Shown here one piece after another: positions 34,175 through 43,288 of a stretch of 64,000 nt of DNA. The notes beneath the pieces were generated by a model. The model was not told the DNA's origin and made no database searches. It saw only the letters and a program-made list of their open reading frames with translations. This stretch comes from Lachnospiraceae bacterium (GTDB lineage Bacteria > Bacillota > Clostridia > Lachnospirales > Lachnospiraceae). Location of the stretch: the NCBI GenBank assembly GCA_024682555.1, contig JAIKZD010000022.1, positions 1-64,000 on the forward strand, in the 5' to 3' direction. A program made the translations under genes and the position numbers. Every line of letters begins with the position of its first letter. Position 1 is the first letter of the stretch.

Positions 34175-34218
34175 TTACCTGTATCTGCGCCGATGCGGTT
34201 TTCGCATCGACAAACGGT

Positions 34219-34247
34219 ATTATACCGCATGTTTTTCCCAATTTCAA
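34219..34247 (-). promoter_or_regulatory. Promoter of tRNA-Gln
   Basis: On the minus strand TTGAAA (34242-34247) and TATAAT (34219-34224) are exactly 17 bp apart, about 40 bp ahead of the mature tRNA. Confidence 0.75.
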
Positions 34248-34278
34248 CCCTGAAATTCAGTTTATTCGTATCCCGGTC

Positions 34279-35502
34279 TCAGTATATTATCTCTACCTCC
34301 CTGTCCTCCCAGGTATGGAGCTTTATATGATCCTCGTCGCTTTCCTCTATGTAATTCGGAAGCAGAGGGATCTTTCCGTAGCCATGGGGGGCATTTACGA
34401 TATACTGTGGTATGGCAAGCCCCGAGGTATGGCCTCTCAGATATTTCATGATCTTTAAGCCTTCTTCCACGGTTATCTGGAAATGCTTTGTGCCGCGGAC
34501 CTGCTTGGGATGGAAGATATAATAAGGACGCACCCGGGTCTTAAGCAATCCCTCGTTCAACAGCTGAACGATATATTTGTCATTATTGATTCCTTTGAGG
34601 AACACCATCTGATTACCCAAAGGGATCCCCGCATCGGCAAGCCTTGAGCAGGCCCTGCAGGCATCCTTTGTAAGCTCTCCCGGATGGTTAAACTGGGTGT
34701 TTATAAATAACGGGTGGTATTTCCTGAGCATGTCTGCAAGCTCCTCCGTGATCCTCTGGGGCATGGTCACGGGAACCCTGGTCCCTATCCTTATGATCTC
34801 CACATGAGGTATCTCCCTGACCCTCTTTATAATGCTCTCAAGCAGCTCATCGGGCAGCATCATGGGATCTCCGCCGGTTATCAGCACATCCCTTATCTCT
34901 TTTGTCTCTTTGATATACTCTATGGCTGCCTGGATATTTTCCTCGGATTCTATCCTGTCAACCTCTCCGATACACCTTCTTCTCTGGCAGTGCCTGCAGA
35001 ACATTGCACAGGAGCTTGTCACGTTGATTATCAGCCTGTTGGGATATCTTCTGGTGATACAGGGTGCCGGGTTTGTGAATTCTTCTCCCATTGGATCCAG
35101 CTCACCGCTCTCGTCATTTTCATATGCGGAAGGCAGGGCCATCATATTAATGGGATACTTCATATCCTCATAGTCCATTAACGACAGATAGTAAGGGGTC
35201 GTTGCCCATCTGTATTTCTTTGATATCTCCTCAAACATCTCTATGCTTGAATCCGAAAGCTTGATAAACTTGGAAAGCAGTGATACTGAGCTTATCCTGT
35301 GCTTAAGCTGCCAGTGCCAGTCCTCCCAGTCATTTTCATCAGCCTCAAAATAGTCAAGCAGCTCTTCCTTGTGTTTGCGGCTCAATACATCCCTTATCTC
35401 CCCGGTCTCCCTGAGAAATTCTTCCTTAAACCTCAGAAAATCCTCTATTTCCCCGTGGAGTTCGTCTGCTCTTTTTAATGAAATGCTTCTGTTATCTTCC
35501 AT
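34279..35502 (-). CDS. eam: KamA-family radical SAM aminomutase, probably glutamate 2,3-aminomutase
   Basis: Predicted 407-residue PLP- and SAM-dependent aminomutase. Cys165, Cys169 and Cys172 bind the cluster; Lys377 in NAPHGYGKIPLLPNY is the PLP lysine. In lysine 2,3-aminomutase two aspartates (Asp293 and Asp330 in the clostridial enzyme) bind the substrate side-chain amine; here they are Lys333 (FHPKQ) and Asn370 (VNAPH), with exactly the same spacings (37 and 7). Lys/Asn is the pair reported for glutamate 2,3-aminomutase, so L-glutamate to beta-glutamate is the likely reaction. The frame is open upstream to 35619, but ATG 35502, one base after the preceding stop, gives the usual start. 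Tight coupling to the SGNH gene puts it in the Dlt-like operon. Beta-glutamate is otherwise known as an osmolyte. Confidence 0.82.
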   Translation of the reverse strand: MEDNRSISLKRADELHGEIEDFLRFKEEFLRETGEIRDVLSRKHKEELLDYFEADENDWEDWHWQLKHRISSVSLLSKFIKLSDSSIEMFEEISKKYRWATTPYYLSLMDYEDMKYPINMMALPSAYENDESGELDPMGEEFTNPAPCITRRYPNRLIINVTSSCAMFCRHCQRRRCIGEVDRIESEENIQAAIEYIKETKEIRDVLITGGDPMMLPDELLESIIKRVREIPHVEIIRIGTRVPVTMPQRITEELADMLRKYHPLFINTQFNHPGELTKDACRACSRLADAGIPLGNQMVFLKGINNDKYIVQLLNEGLLKTRVRPYYIFHPKQVRGTKHFQITVEEGLKIMKYLRGHTSGLAIPQYIVNAPHGYGKIPLLPNYIEESDEDHIKLHTWEDREVEIIY

Positions 35503-35503
35503 T

Positions 35504-36550
35504 TTACATACTGCCTTTTTCTGTTTCTTTTTCTCTGCTATATCTTTCCAGTTTCTTTTCCCATATTTTCTCGTATTTCGGATCCCCGAAATGAGAAGCC
35601 GGGGAATAATGGGTTTCAAGATAATCTTCCAGATAAGCCGTAAATATTTCGGCTCCCTGAGTGTTTAAGTGGCTGCCCTCATCCGGCGAATGCTTAAGAT
35701 AGTCAAGTCCGATCTCGTCGGAATATGCATCAAAGTTCACATAGTCAAGTCCGGCTGCCCCGGCGATCTCCCCTATCTGCCTGTCATATTCAAGACTCCA
35801 GTTGTCCGAATAGCTGGGAACCTTCATGAGAAACAGATCCACTCCGTTTTTTTTGCAGAGCTCTATGGTCCTGTTTAAATATTCAAGGTTCTTAGGGCTT
35901 ATGACCACCTCATCCCCGTGAGAGTATCCGTCACGGTCCGGCAGCTTCTCCGTTGTTTCAAAATCAAACAGAAAACCGTTATAGGTCACATCCCTGTCAT
36001 AAAAGGTATACAGAAGATCCTCTGCCATAAGCTCCTTCCATCTTGTATGGAACCTGAGGACCGGAAACAGGTATTCCGACAGTTTTTCATCCTTACCGGT
36101 AGCGGCCTTTATAAGATTTATCTTTGAGGGAGACAGCCTCATGCCGTCTATGGCCTTTCTGTTTGACGGCTCCTCGCAGAAATCATCATCATATTTGATG
36201 AATCCCACATCCAGCACCACAAGCTTCGGTTTATCGCATCTGATGGCATCCTCGATCATATAATAGGAAGTCCACATGGTCTGGGAGGCATTGCTTCTGT
36301 CATAGGAGGCATATCCCTTGTCCCGCCACATTATCATGGGAGAGATACCGCTGTATACGGTAGAGGAGCCAACAAATATGATGTCCGTATCCGTTTTCTC
36401 CTTATAATACTCTCTTGTGATCCTTCCGTCCAGATTCTCGCTTTCGTATTTGGGCATAAAGAGCCTGTTTAACAGAAGGACCAGCACAAGTATGAGCATC
36501 ACCTTAAGGATGATCACCGATATTCTTTTTACGGAAGAAAGATCTTTCAT
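35504..36550 (-). CDS. Membrane-anchored SGNH/DltD-like protein
   Basis: Predicted 348-residue protein with one N-terminal helix (about 10-30) and an extracytoplasmic SGNH-type domain. FVGSSTVYSGISP holds the Ser nucleophile block and DEGSHLNTQGAE the Asp/His block. This is the layout of DltD- and AlgX/J-type partners that work with MBOAT proteins in moving acyl or aminoacyl groups to surface polymers. It follows the MBOAT gene by 29 bp, and its stop is one base before the aminomutase ATG. Confidence 0.8.
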   Translation of the reverse strand: MKDLSSVKRISVIILKVMLILVLVLLLNRLFMPKYESENLDGRITREYYKEKTDTDIIFVGSSTVYSGISPMIMWRDKGYASYDRSNASQTMWTSYYMIEDAIRCDKPKLVVLDVGFIKYDDDFCEEPSNRKAIDGMRLSPSKINLIKAATGKDEKLSEYLFPVLRFHTRWKELMAEDLLYTFYDRDVTYNGFLFDFETTEKLPDRDGYSHGDEVVISPKNLEYLNRTIELCKKNGVDLFLMKVPSYSDNWSLEYDRQIGEIAGAAGLDYVNFDAYSDEIGLDYLKHSPDEGSHLNTQGAEIFTAYLEDYLETHYSPASHFGDPKYEKIWEKKLERYSREKETEKGSM

Positions 36551-36579
36551 ATCACCGTACCGTGTTTACCGCATCAATA

Positions 36580-38175
36580 TCAGAACTGCAGATAGATAAA
36601 CTGCTTGGCATCATAACCCATTCCATAGGATCCGAATACCGTTACCGCAAAGATCAGGGAACTTAAGATCACCCACTGCACCGGTGTACTTAAACGGAAT
36701 ATCCTCTCGCGAAGGCTCCCTTTTCTCTGTATCAGGTCCATAATAAACATAATTATTATGGCAATTATGGCTACTGTAAATTCCTCTATCGGAAGGTTAA
36801 GCTGCTCAAATATATTATTTATATTAAATTCCTTCCAGCTTCTGAAAACCAGTCCAATGGTCTCAAAACCTGCCTTCGTATCCGGGGCGATATCAAATAC
36901 CCTCAGGAAGGCCATGAGCCAGAAGGTCTTTATGACCCTGAAAAGTTTCAGGAAAAAACTGCCCTCGTTTATCTTGAATCTCCTGATCAGTTTTTCCTCA
37001 ACCGGTTTAAACTCCGTACCTAAAATTATGAAAAGACAGTTTAAAAGCCCCCATACTACATACTTGCTCTCTGCCCCGTGCCACATTCCCGTGGTGATCC
37101 AGACTATGATCATCGGAAGATACAGCGGCACCCTCTTTCCAAGGGGATCACTTATCTTAATCCTTACCGCCTTCCCCAGATTCAGTATCCCCTTATTGAT
37201 GGAAAGCGGGTAAAAGATATAATCCCGAAACCAGGTTCCCAGGGTTATATGCCATCTTCTCCAGTATTCCGCTATGTCTTTTGAGAAGAAGGGTCTCTCG
37301 AAATTTTCTGTTATCCTGATGCCGAACAACTCCGAAACACCGAGGGCGATATCTATCCCTCCCGAGAAATCCCCATAGATCTGCATGGAATAGAAGAAAA
37401 TGGTGAATAAGAGATATAATCCGGGGTACTGCTGCCTCTGTTCCATGGAAACCGATACATAAGCCGAAAGCCTGTCCGCTATGACAAGCTTCTTGAAAAG
37501 TCCCCACATGACCCTGTAAAAACCGGACTTTATCCTGTCAAACTCAAAGCTTCTCTCCCGGTAAAGCTCCCCTGCCAGATCCTTAAACCTGCTTATGGGA
37601 CCCTGGATCATCTGGGGAAAGAAGGATACAAAGAGGGCATACCGGAAGAAATTCCTTTCAGGTTCATATTTTCCGTAATAAACATCCGCCAGATATCCTA
37701 TGGTCTGAAAAGTGTAGAAGGATATGCCAAGGGGCAGGAAGATATCGAGAAATCCGATGAAATCCGTCCTGTGCATGAAATGAAGCCTGAAAAGGTTCAG
37801 ATATGCGATGGTCATGTTTGCATACTTGAAAAACAAAAGGATCGACAGATTTACAAAAATACAGAGAAAAAGAACAAGCTTCTGCTTCTTTTTCATCTGC
37901 TGCTTATAAAGCTTTTTCTCATCCCTTGAGAGCATTTCCTTATTCTGCTTCAGGTATTCACTCTGTGATCTTACGGAATTTCCGATATATATGGCCGACA
38001 GATAGGTTGTTGCCGTGGTTATGAGTATATATGCGATATTCTTTATCCCGGTACAGAAGTAGAAATAATAACCGGCCAACAGCAAAATGACCCACTGCCA
38101 CTTTTTGGGCACCAGATAATAAAGAATGAGTGAAACGATCACAAAGCATGTAAACTGGAGGGATATAAAAGACAT
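36580..38175 (-). CDS. MBOAT family O-acyltransferase (DltB/AlgI-like)
   Basis: Predicted 531-residue polytopic membrane acyltransferase. WRRWHITLGTWFRDY and the catalytic-His motif TTGMWHGAESKYVVWG are conserved, with PQMIQGPISRFKDL earlier; about twelve helices. DltB passes D-alanine from a carrier protein across the membrane to teichoic acid; AlgI acetylates alginate. Being 6 bp after a carrier-protein gene and near an adenylation enzyme gene argues for the DltB-like use of a carrier-bound amino acid. Confidence 0.9.
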   Translation of the reverse strand: MSFISLQFTCFVIVSLILYYLVPKKWQWVILLLAGYYFYFCTGIKNIAYILITTATTYLSAIYIGNSVRSQSEYLKQNKEMLSRDEKKLYKQQMKKKQKLVLFLCIFVNLSILLFFKYANMTIAYLNLFRLHFMHRTDFIGFLDIFLPLGISFYTFQTIGYLADVYYGKYEPERNFFRYALFVSFFPQMIQGPISRFKDLAGELYRERSFEFDRIKSGFYRVMWGLFKKLVIADRLSAYVSVSMEQRQQYPGLYLLFTIFFYSMQIYGDFSGGIDIALGVSELFGIRITENFERPFFSKDIAEYWRRWHITLGTWFRDYIFYPLSINKGILNLGKAVRIKISDPLGKRVPLYLPMIIVWITTGMWHGAESKYVVWGLLNCLFIILGTEFKPVEEKLIRRFKINEGSFFLKLFRVIKTFWLMAFLRVFDIAPDTKAGFETIGLVFRSWKEFNINNIFEQLNLPIEEFTVAIIAIIIMFIMDLIQRKGSLRERIFRLSTPVQWVILSSLIFAVTVFGSYGMGYDAKQFIYLQF

Positions 38176-38181
38176 TACCGT

Positions 38182-38409
38182 TTATTCGTCCTGTAATCTT
38201 TCAATAAGATTCCATATGGCCTCTGCGGAATTGAAGTTCTCCGGGACCATATGCTCGGCATTTATCTCAACATCAAAATGATCCATAAGCTCGCCGACTA
38301 TGCTCACTATGTCAAATGAATCAAATATCTTCTTGTCGATGAGACCGTCTTCTGTCTCGTAATCCACTTCGGGATGAAAAGATTCAAGTATCTCAAGCAG
38401 TTCTTCCAT
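38182..38409 (-). CDS. Acyl/aminoacyl carrier protein
   Basis: Predicted 75-residue acidic carrier protein. Ser31 in DSFDIV is the likely phosphopantetheine site, at the start of helix 2 as in DltC and ACPs; four helices with DHFDVEI before helix 3 match the fold. It should accept an activated amino acid from the adenylation enzyme whose gene lies 91 bp upstream and hand it to the MBOAT protein. Short length, no other domain. Confidence 0.9.
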   Translation of the reverse strand: MEELLEILESFHPEVDYETEDGLIDKKIFDSFDIVSIVGELMDHFDVEINAEHMVPENFNSAEAIWNLIERLQDE

Positions 38410-38500
38410 TTTTTTCCTTTCTTTGAACGTTTTTTCCGTTTATTCTCAAAATACACCTGGATGAAATATCATTCCCGCTGCAGATGATACAGTGATATAT

Positions 38501-40015
38501 TCAGGAGATCCCGTATAACCTGCTAAGCTCCACCCTGTCTACCTTTCCGCTCTTTGTAAGGGGCATCTGATCCACCTTATGAAGGGTATTCGGGAGCATA
38601 TATCTTACAAGTCTCTTTTTCAGGGCCTCCATCACCTTCTCATCATCATAGGAATCGGCCTCATAAAAGAGAACTATCTTCTGCTTTTCCTTTTCAAACA
38701 TACAGCAGGCGGATTTTATCCCCGACAGGGAGGAAACAGCGGTCTCGATCTCTCCAAGCTCTATCCTGTGACCCATGTGCTTGATCTGAAAATCCTTCCT
38801 GGATACGAAGACTAACTCCTTGTTATCGTTATATCTGGCAAGATCTCCGGTCCTGTAGATCTTCTCGGGATAATAGGGGTTTAAGGGATTCTGCACAAAA
38901 ACGCTCTCCGTCTTATCCATGGCATTGTAATAGCCCAATGCCAGACAGCTTCCTTTTACGCAGATCTCGCCCACAACCCCGGATCTCCTGATGAGCTTAT
39001 CCTCCTCATCAAGCAGCAGGATCTCAGTATTCCTGAAAGCTTTCCCTATGGGGATCACCTCATCATCATTAAAATCCCTGTCCACAATATAATATGTACA
39101 TACCCCGGTTATCTCCGTGGGCCCGTAGATCTGTACAAAAACGGCATCCGGATAGTTTTCCTTCCAGTAATTATAACATTTTACCGGCATAGACTCCGCT
39201 CCGAATATGATCTTTTTAAGGTAAGCCGGTCTTAAGGTCTTGAACCCCTTAAAGGCTGAGATCATCTTCATTGCCGAAGGAACCCATCTGATGGCGGTTA
39301 TCTTTCTCTTTTCAAGGAATTCAAGCAGCTTTAGGGGAAGTGAAAAATAGTCCTTCGGAACTATTCCCATGGTTGCCCCTGCCCGTAAGGTGCAGTAAAT
39401 ATCTATCAGTGAAGCGTCAAAATAGAAGGGTGCCTGGTTAGCGATAATATCATCGCTGTCGATGCCTACCTCATTGCAGAACTGCTCGATATAATCTATA
39501 AGCGATCTGTGGCTTACCACCACTCCTTTGGGGACACCGGTGGATCCCGATGTATAGAGCACATAGACGGGATCCGTATCGATGGCGGTATCAAGCCTCT
39601 CCCTTATCAGGTCCTCATCGATATCCGTCTCCGTCATTTCTTCATATATATATACATTGTTTGAAAAGGTCCTTGCCTTGTCAAAATGGGAGATGTCCGT
39701 AATGACTGCCTGAGGCTTTAAATTTTCCACTATGAGGCTTATCCTGTAATCCGGCATGTCGGTATCAAGCGGTACATAGAAATTTCTGCTTAAGGTCACC
39801 CCCCAGAAAGCACACAGAACACTGGGGGCTTTATCCATGTATATAAGGACCGGTCTGCATACCGTTCCCGATTTCTTGATGATCTTGGTGGCTATGGCCT
39901 TCACGTTCTTATTGACCGCCCCATAGGACAGGCCGGTCATCTCATCAAAATATGCTGTTTTTTCCGGATTTTTTTCTGCTGCTTCAAACAGATACTCAAT
40001 TATGTTAGTTTTCAA
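38501..40015 (-). CDS. DltA-like amino-acid adenylation enzyme
   Basis: Predicted 504-residue stand-alone adenylation domain that forms an aminoacyl-AMP and loads a carrier protein. Core motifs are YTSGSTGVPKG (A3, about 154-164), FYFDASLID (A4, Asp200 as amine anchor), YGPTEITG (A5), YRTGDLARY (A7), SRKDFQIKHMGHRIELGEIE (A8) and PLTKSGKVDR (A10, Lys491). Overall closest to DltA, but pocket residues differ (ASLID for the LSVMD type), so the amino acid may not be D-alanine. Twelve bases after the GT11 gene; with carrier, MBOAT and SGNH genes it forms a full Dlt-like set. Confidence 0.88.
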   Translation of the reverse strand: MKTNIIEYLFEAAEKNPEKTAYFDEMTGLSYGAVNKNVKAIATKIIKKSGTVCRPVLIYMDKAPSVLCAFWGVTLSRNFYVPLDTDMPDYRISLIVENLKPQAVITDISHFDKARTFSNNVYIYEEMTETDIDEDLIRERLDTAIDTDPVYVLYTSGSTGVPKGVVVSHRSLIDYIEQFCNEVGIDSDDIIANQAPFYFDASLIDIYCTLRAGATMGIVPKDYFSLPLKLLEFLEKRKITAIRWVPSAMKMISAFKGFKTLRPAYLKKIIFGAESMPVKCYNYWKENYPDAVFVQIYGPTEITGVCTYYIVDRDFNDDEVIPIGKAFRNTEILLLDEEDKLIRRSGVVGEICVKGSCLALGYYNAMDKTESVFVQNPLNPYYPEKIYRTGDLARYNDNKELVFVSRKDFQIKHMGHRIELGEIETAVSSLSGIKSACCMFEKEKQKIVLFYEADSYDDEKVMEALKKRLVRYMLPNTLHKVDQMPLTKSGKVDRVELSRLYGIS

Positions 40016-40027
40016 GATTCACCTCTG

Positions 40028-41080
40028 TCAGCTTTTTATCTTTATCCAGTTCTTCAGGGTCTTGTCCTCATTATCTTCATCAGCCAGATAATCCGCGGGA
40101 TAGACCGTGATGTGATCTTCGTTTACGTTTAAAAGCGCTGCCCACTGGCTGAAAGTGGAATTTGCGATGACGTTATGCTTACACAGGCTCATAAGCTGCA
40201 TGTCCTTGTAGCTGTCTTCGCCGGTATTATCCGTTATTATGGCCTTATGAGGAAGCCAGTCAAATTCCTTTTTAACAAAGTCAGGGTCATCGGAAAAAAC
40301 AAAAAAGTTTAATTCCTCAAGGCTTTTTCCCGTATGAAGGGATATCTCCCCGATGGCGGCCTCATAATAGCTTCTTGAAAGGACCTTGAACTGTCCGTTA
40401 TAGACTGTCAGATAATCGCCCCGTCTTACATGGATCCCCACGGATTCCGAGGACCTGATCCTGTCCGCTGTCTTCTCATTACCGGGATCGAGGGCGGGAA
40501 ACCTGAATATTCTTCTTACTTCATCAAGAACCGGCTTATAATATTTCTCCTGGGTAAAGAATCCTTTAAAATAATGATCCCTGTTCTCATCAAGGGAAAC
40601 CGTAAGGTCATAAAGCTCATTATATACACTGCCGTCCGCCCTGACAATATCCCTGTTTCCTATGTCTTTCGAAAGCTCATCTATTATGTTCCGGGACAGC
40701 TTTTTTCCGTTTATTTCCCTGAGTATCCTGTTTGGATACCGCCTGAAGGTCTCAAAGGCCTTAGATGCACCGTCCGAAAACCCACTGATCCTGTCGGATT
40801 CAATATCGGTCGTTATCATATTCCGGGGTTTTAACAGATTCGGAAGGAGTCCGGTAACCTTGAATATCTCCCCTTTTGTCGCTTCATCAAGGGAAAAAAG
40901 AGAATCCTTTTCTCTTCCGAAAATCCTGCAGAGCTCATACCCGTGATGGTCATTATTTGCGTAAAACCAGGTGAGATCGGCTTTTACGCTGACTTTTTCA
41001 TACCGCTTTTTCAGATACAGATAGAAAGCATACTGAAACATCTGATTTCCGAGTCCGCTGGTAAATCTGACTATGATCAT
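40028..41080 (-). CDS. GT11 alpha-1,2-fucosyltransferase-like glycosyltransferase
   Basis: Predicted 350-residue cytoplasmic transferase. GLGNQMFQYA at 9-18 and HVRRGDYL near residue 215 are the GT11 hallmarks (GDP-fucose binding). FVFSDDPDFVKKEF and IANSTFSQWAALLN complete the donor region. It would add fucose (or a related GDP-linked sugar) to the repeating unit of the surface glycan. No GDP-fucose synthesis genes are in the window, so donor supply must come from elsewhere. Confidence 0.88.
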   Translation of the reverse strand: MIIVRFTSGLGNQMFQYAFYLYLKKRYEKVSVKADLTWFYANNDHHGYELCRIFGREKDSLFSLDEATKGEIFKVTGLLPNLLKPRNMITTDIESDRISGFSDGASKAFETFRRYPNRILREINGKKLSRNIIDELSKDIGNRDIVRADGSVYNELYDLTVSLDENRDHYFKGFFTQEKYYKPVLDEVRRIFRFPALDPGNEKTADRIRSSESVGIHVRRGDYLTVYNGQFKVLSRSYYEAAIGEISLHTGKSLEELNFFVFSDDPDFVKKEFDWLPHKAIITDNTGEDSYKDMQLMSLCKHNVIANSTFSQWAALLNVNEDHITVYPADYLADEDNEDKTLKNWIKIKS

Positions 41081-41159
41081 ATATTATCCTTAGCTTAATC
41101 TAATTCATGCCATAAACCTGCACCGTCTGCCTGTGCATCCCGGGATCCCGGACCACGCA

Positions 41160-42287
41160 TCAGATACGGTACCCTGCGATCACATCGCAGATCCTGTCAA
41201 CATCCTCTTTTTCAAGAGAAGCATACATCGGTATCGTGAGCACACGGTCCGATATCCGCTTTGCGGTCTTTGTATCACCGTGGGCAAATCTGTCCCTGTA
41301 GCATTCGATCTCATTTATGAGGGGATAGAAGTATTTTCTGGAGAAGATATTATGCCTTTCAAGCTCATCCTTTACTTCATCCCTGGTCCTGCCGTAAACC
41401 TTCTCATCAAAGACCACCGGGAAATAGGCATAATTCATCTTTACATCCTTCTGAGGTTTCGGAAGCGATAAGCCCTTTATCTCCGAAAGCCTGTCCATAT
41501 ATCTGTCAAAGACCTCTTTTCGTTTCCCGATCTCAAGATCGGTGTGGTTAAGGTTGCAAAGTCCCATGGCGGCGGCAAATTCATTCATCTTGGCATTCGG
41601 TCCCACATAGCCGATCACCTCTTCGTCTTTTATGCCGAAATCCCTGATCATGTCAAGTTTTTCCGAAAGCGCCCGGTCTCCCGTGGCAACGGCACCGCCT
41701 TCTATCGTATTAAAGACCTTGGTGGCATGGAAACTGAACATGGAGGCATCGCCGAAGCTTCCTATCCCTCTTCCTTTGTAAGTTACCCCGAAGACATGGG
41801 CCGCATCATATATTACCCTGAGACCGTGTTTCTTCGCTCTCTTCTCTATTCTTTCCACGTCGCAGACATTACCGTACACGTGAACGGGAACGATCGCCGA
41901 GGTTTTATCCGTGATCAGCTCCTCGATCCGGTCGGGATCCATGGTATAGTTATCCGGCTCGATATCGCAGAATACCGGTGTAAGGCCGTTCCTTACTATG
42001 GCATGAACGGTGGAAACAAAGGTAAAGGGAGTTGTTATCACCTCACCCGTAAGTCCCATTGCACCAATAACAGTCTCAAGAGCCATATGACCGTTCACAA
42101 ACAGAGACAGATTCTCAACCTTAAGATAATCCTTAAGCCTTTCAGTCAGCTCATTGTGCTTTTTCCCCATATTGGTAAGCCACACCGAATCCCAGAGATC
42201 CCTTACGGATTCCATGTATTCCTCATAGGGGGGCATGGAGGATCTTGTCACAAGTATCCTTTTTTCATCACTTTTCTTTTCGTTCAT
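41160..42287 (-). CDS. DegT/DnrJ/EryC1/StrS sugar aminotransferase
   Basis: Predicted 375-residue PLP enzyme that aminates a nucleotide keto-sugar. PLP Lys190 lies in SFHATKVFNTIEGG, with DAAHVFG (Asp161, His164) and NGHMALE as phosphate-binding segment. It overlaps the preceding GT2 gene by 4 bp (ATGA). An amino sugar in the repeat unit is therefore likely; the sugar could be a 3- or 4-amino-deoxyhexose. Which one cannot be told from sequence, and the matching dehydratase is not present here. Confidence 0.9.
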   Translation of the reverse strand: MNEKKSDEKRILVTRSSMPPYEEYMESVRDLWDSVWLTNMGKKHNELTERLKDYLKVENLSLFVNGHMALETVIGAMGLTGEVITTPFTFVSTVHAIVRNGLTPVFCDIEPDNYTMDPDRIEELITDKTSAIVPVHVYGNVCDVERIEKRAKKHGLRVIYDAAHVFGVTYKGRGIGSFGDASMFSFHATKVFNTIEGGAVATGDRALSEKLDMIRDFGIKDEEVIGYVGPNAKMNEFAAAMGLCNLNHTDLEIGKRKEVFDRYMDRLSEIKGLSLPKPQKDVKMNYAYFPVVFDEKVYGRTRDEVKDELERHNIFSRKYFYPLINEIECYRDRFAHGDTKTAKRISDRVLTIPMYASLEKEDVDRICDVIAGYRI

Positions 42288-43288
42288 GTTTTTATCCCGA
42301 TGCCCTTCGTGTGAAAGAGTTTTTCAAAAATACACTTAAGGCTGTAGCCTAAGAGGGTGGTTTTCTTTCCCTCGCATACTATCTCCTTAATATTATAATC
42401 ATACATATCAAGCAGGAACTTTTTATTTTCCTTGTTCGGAGACTTTAAGTACATCTTAAGAGCGGTTTCAAAATCTCTTTTTGCCCTGTTAATGCCATAT
42501 TCCGAGATCTCCATATAGTTTTTGAGCCACTTCGTCATGGTCTGAGATAAATAACAGTCGTCCTTTATAAGGTTCCTGCTCATGCTCAGGGAATTCCAGT
42601 TTGAACCGCCGGGTTTTTTTACATATCTCCAGGCACTCATCACATCATCCATCCTGAAGATATCCCCCTGTATCAGCAGAAACAGAAGGATCAAGGCATC
42701 ATCAACAAAATCGTGAGCCTTATAGAGTATGGTGTAATCAAACTTTTCATTCTTATATATATTTCTGGAAACAACCGTGGCATAATGCCCGGGCCATTTG
42801 CCGGAATACTTGTAATCCTCATAGGTAAACTTTCCGGACCAGTCATACATGGCACCGATGAGAAGTGTTTCCGGTTCCCTTATTTCCCCGGAATCTTCAC
42901 CCACCATGACGCAGCCGTGGGTACAGGCTATGTACTCCCTGTGCTCATCCAGAAAATCAACCTGCTTTTGAAGTTTATTGGGATCCGTCCAGTAATCATC
43001 ACCCTCCAAATAGGCCAGATATTCACCCTTACAGGACATTGTGGTCTCATAGACATTGAGTGTGGGTCTTCCAAGGTTCTTATCCCTGAAGAGAAGCCTT
43101 ACCTTATCGGGATATTCATCCCTTATCCTTTCAAGTATCTCCCTTGTGGAATCCGTGGAGCAGTCCTCTCCCACAACCACCTCAAAAGAAAAGTCCGTGA
43201 TCTGTTCACAGACGCTTCTTATCGCCTTTTCCACATATTTTTCATGATTATATGTAATGAATATGACGCTTAGCTTAACATCATCCAT
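42284..43288 (-). CDS. GT2 family glycosyltransferase
   Basis: Predicted 334-residue GT-A fold transferase. The N-terminus LSVIFITYNHEKYVEKAIRS, DCSTDSTREI and YLEGDDYWTD (DxD-type metal site, about 95-102) are typical. It should add one sugar to a lipid-linked intermediate at the inner membrane face. It overlaps the ABC exporter gene by 8 bp and the aminotransferase gene by 4 bp. Sugar and acceptor are unknown. Confidence 0.9.
   Translation of the reverse strand: MDDVKLSVIFITYNHEKYVEKAIRSVCEQITDFSFEVVVGEDCSTDSTREILERIRDEYPDKVRLLFRDKNLGRPTLNVYETTMSCKGEYLAYLEGDDYWTDPNKLQKQVDFLDEHREYIACTHGCVMVGEDSGEIREPETLLIGAMYDWSGKFTYEDYKYSGKWPGHYATVVSRNIYKNEKFDYTILYKAHDFVDDALILLFLLIQGDIFRMDDVMSAWRYVKKPGGSNWNSLSMSRNLIKDDCYLSQTMTKWLKNYMEISEYGINRAKRDFETALKMYLKSPNKENKKFLLDMYDYNIKEIVCEGKKTTLLGYSLKCIFEKLFHTKGIGIKT

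Noticed and set aside
34279..35502. Lysine 2,3-aminomutase as the specific call
   Set aside because: The two aspartates that bind the lysine side chain are replaced by Lys and Asn.
41544..42314. 256-codon open frame on the + strand opposite the aminotransferase gene
   Set aside because: Shadow of the DegT gene; the minus-strand protein has full PLP motifs, while this frame shows low-complexity His/Gly-rich sequence.
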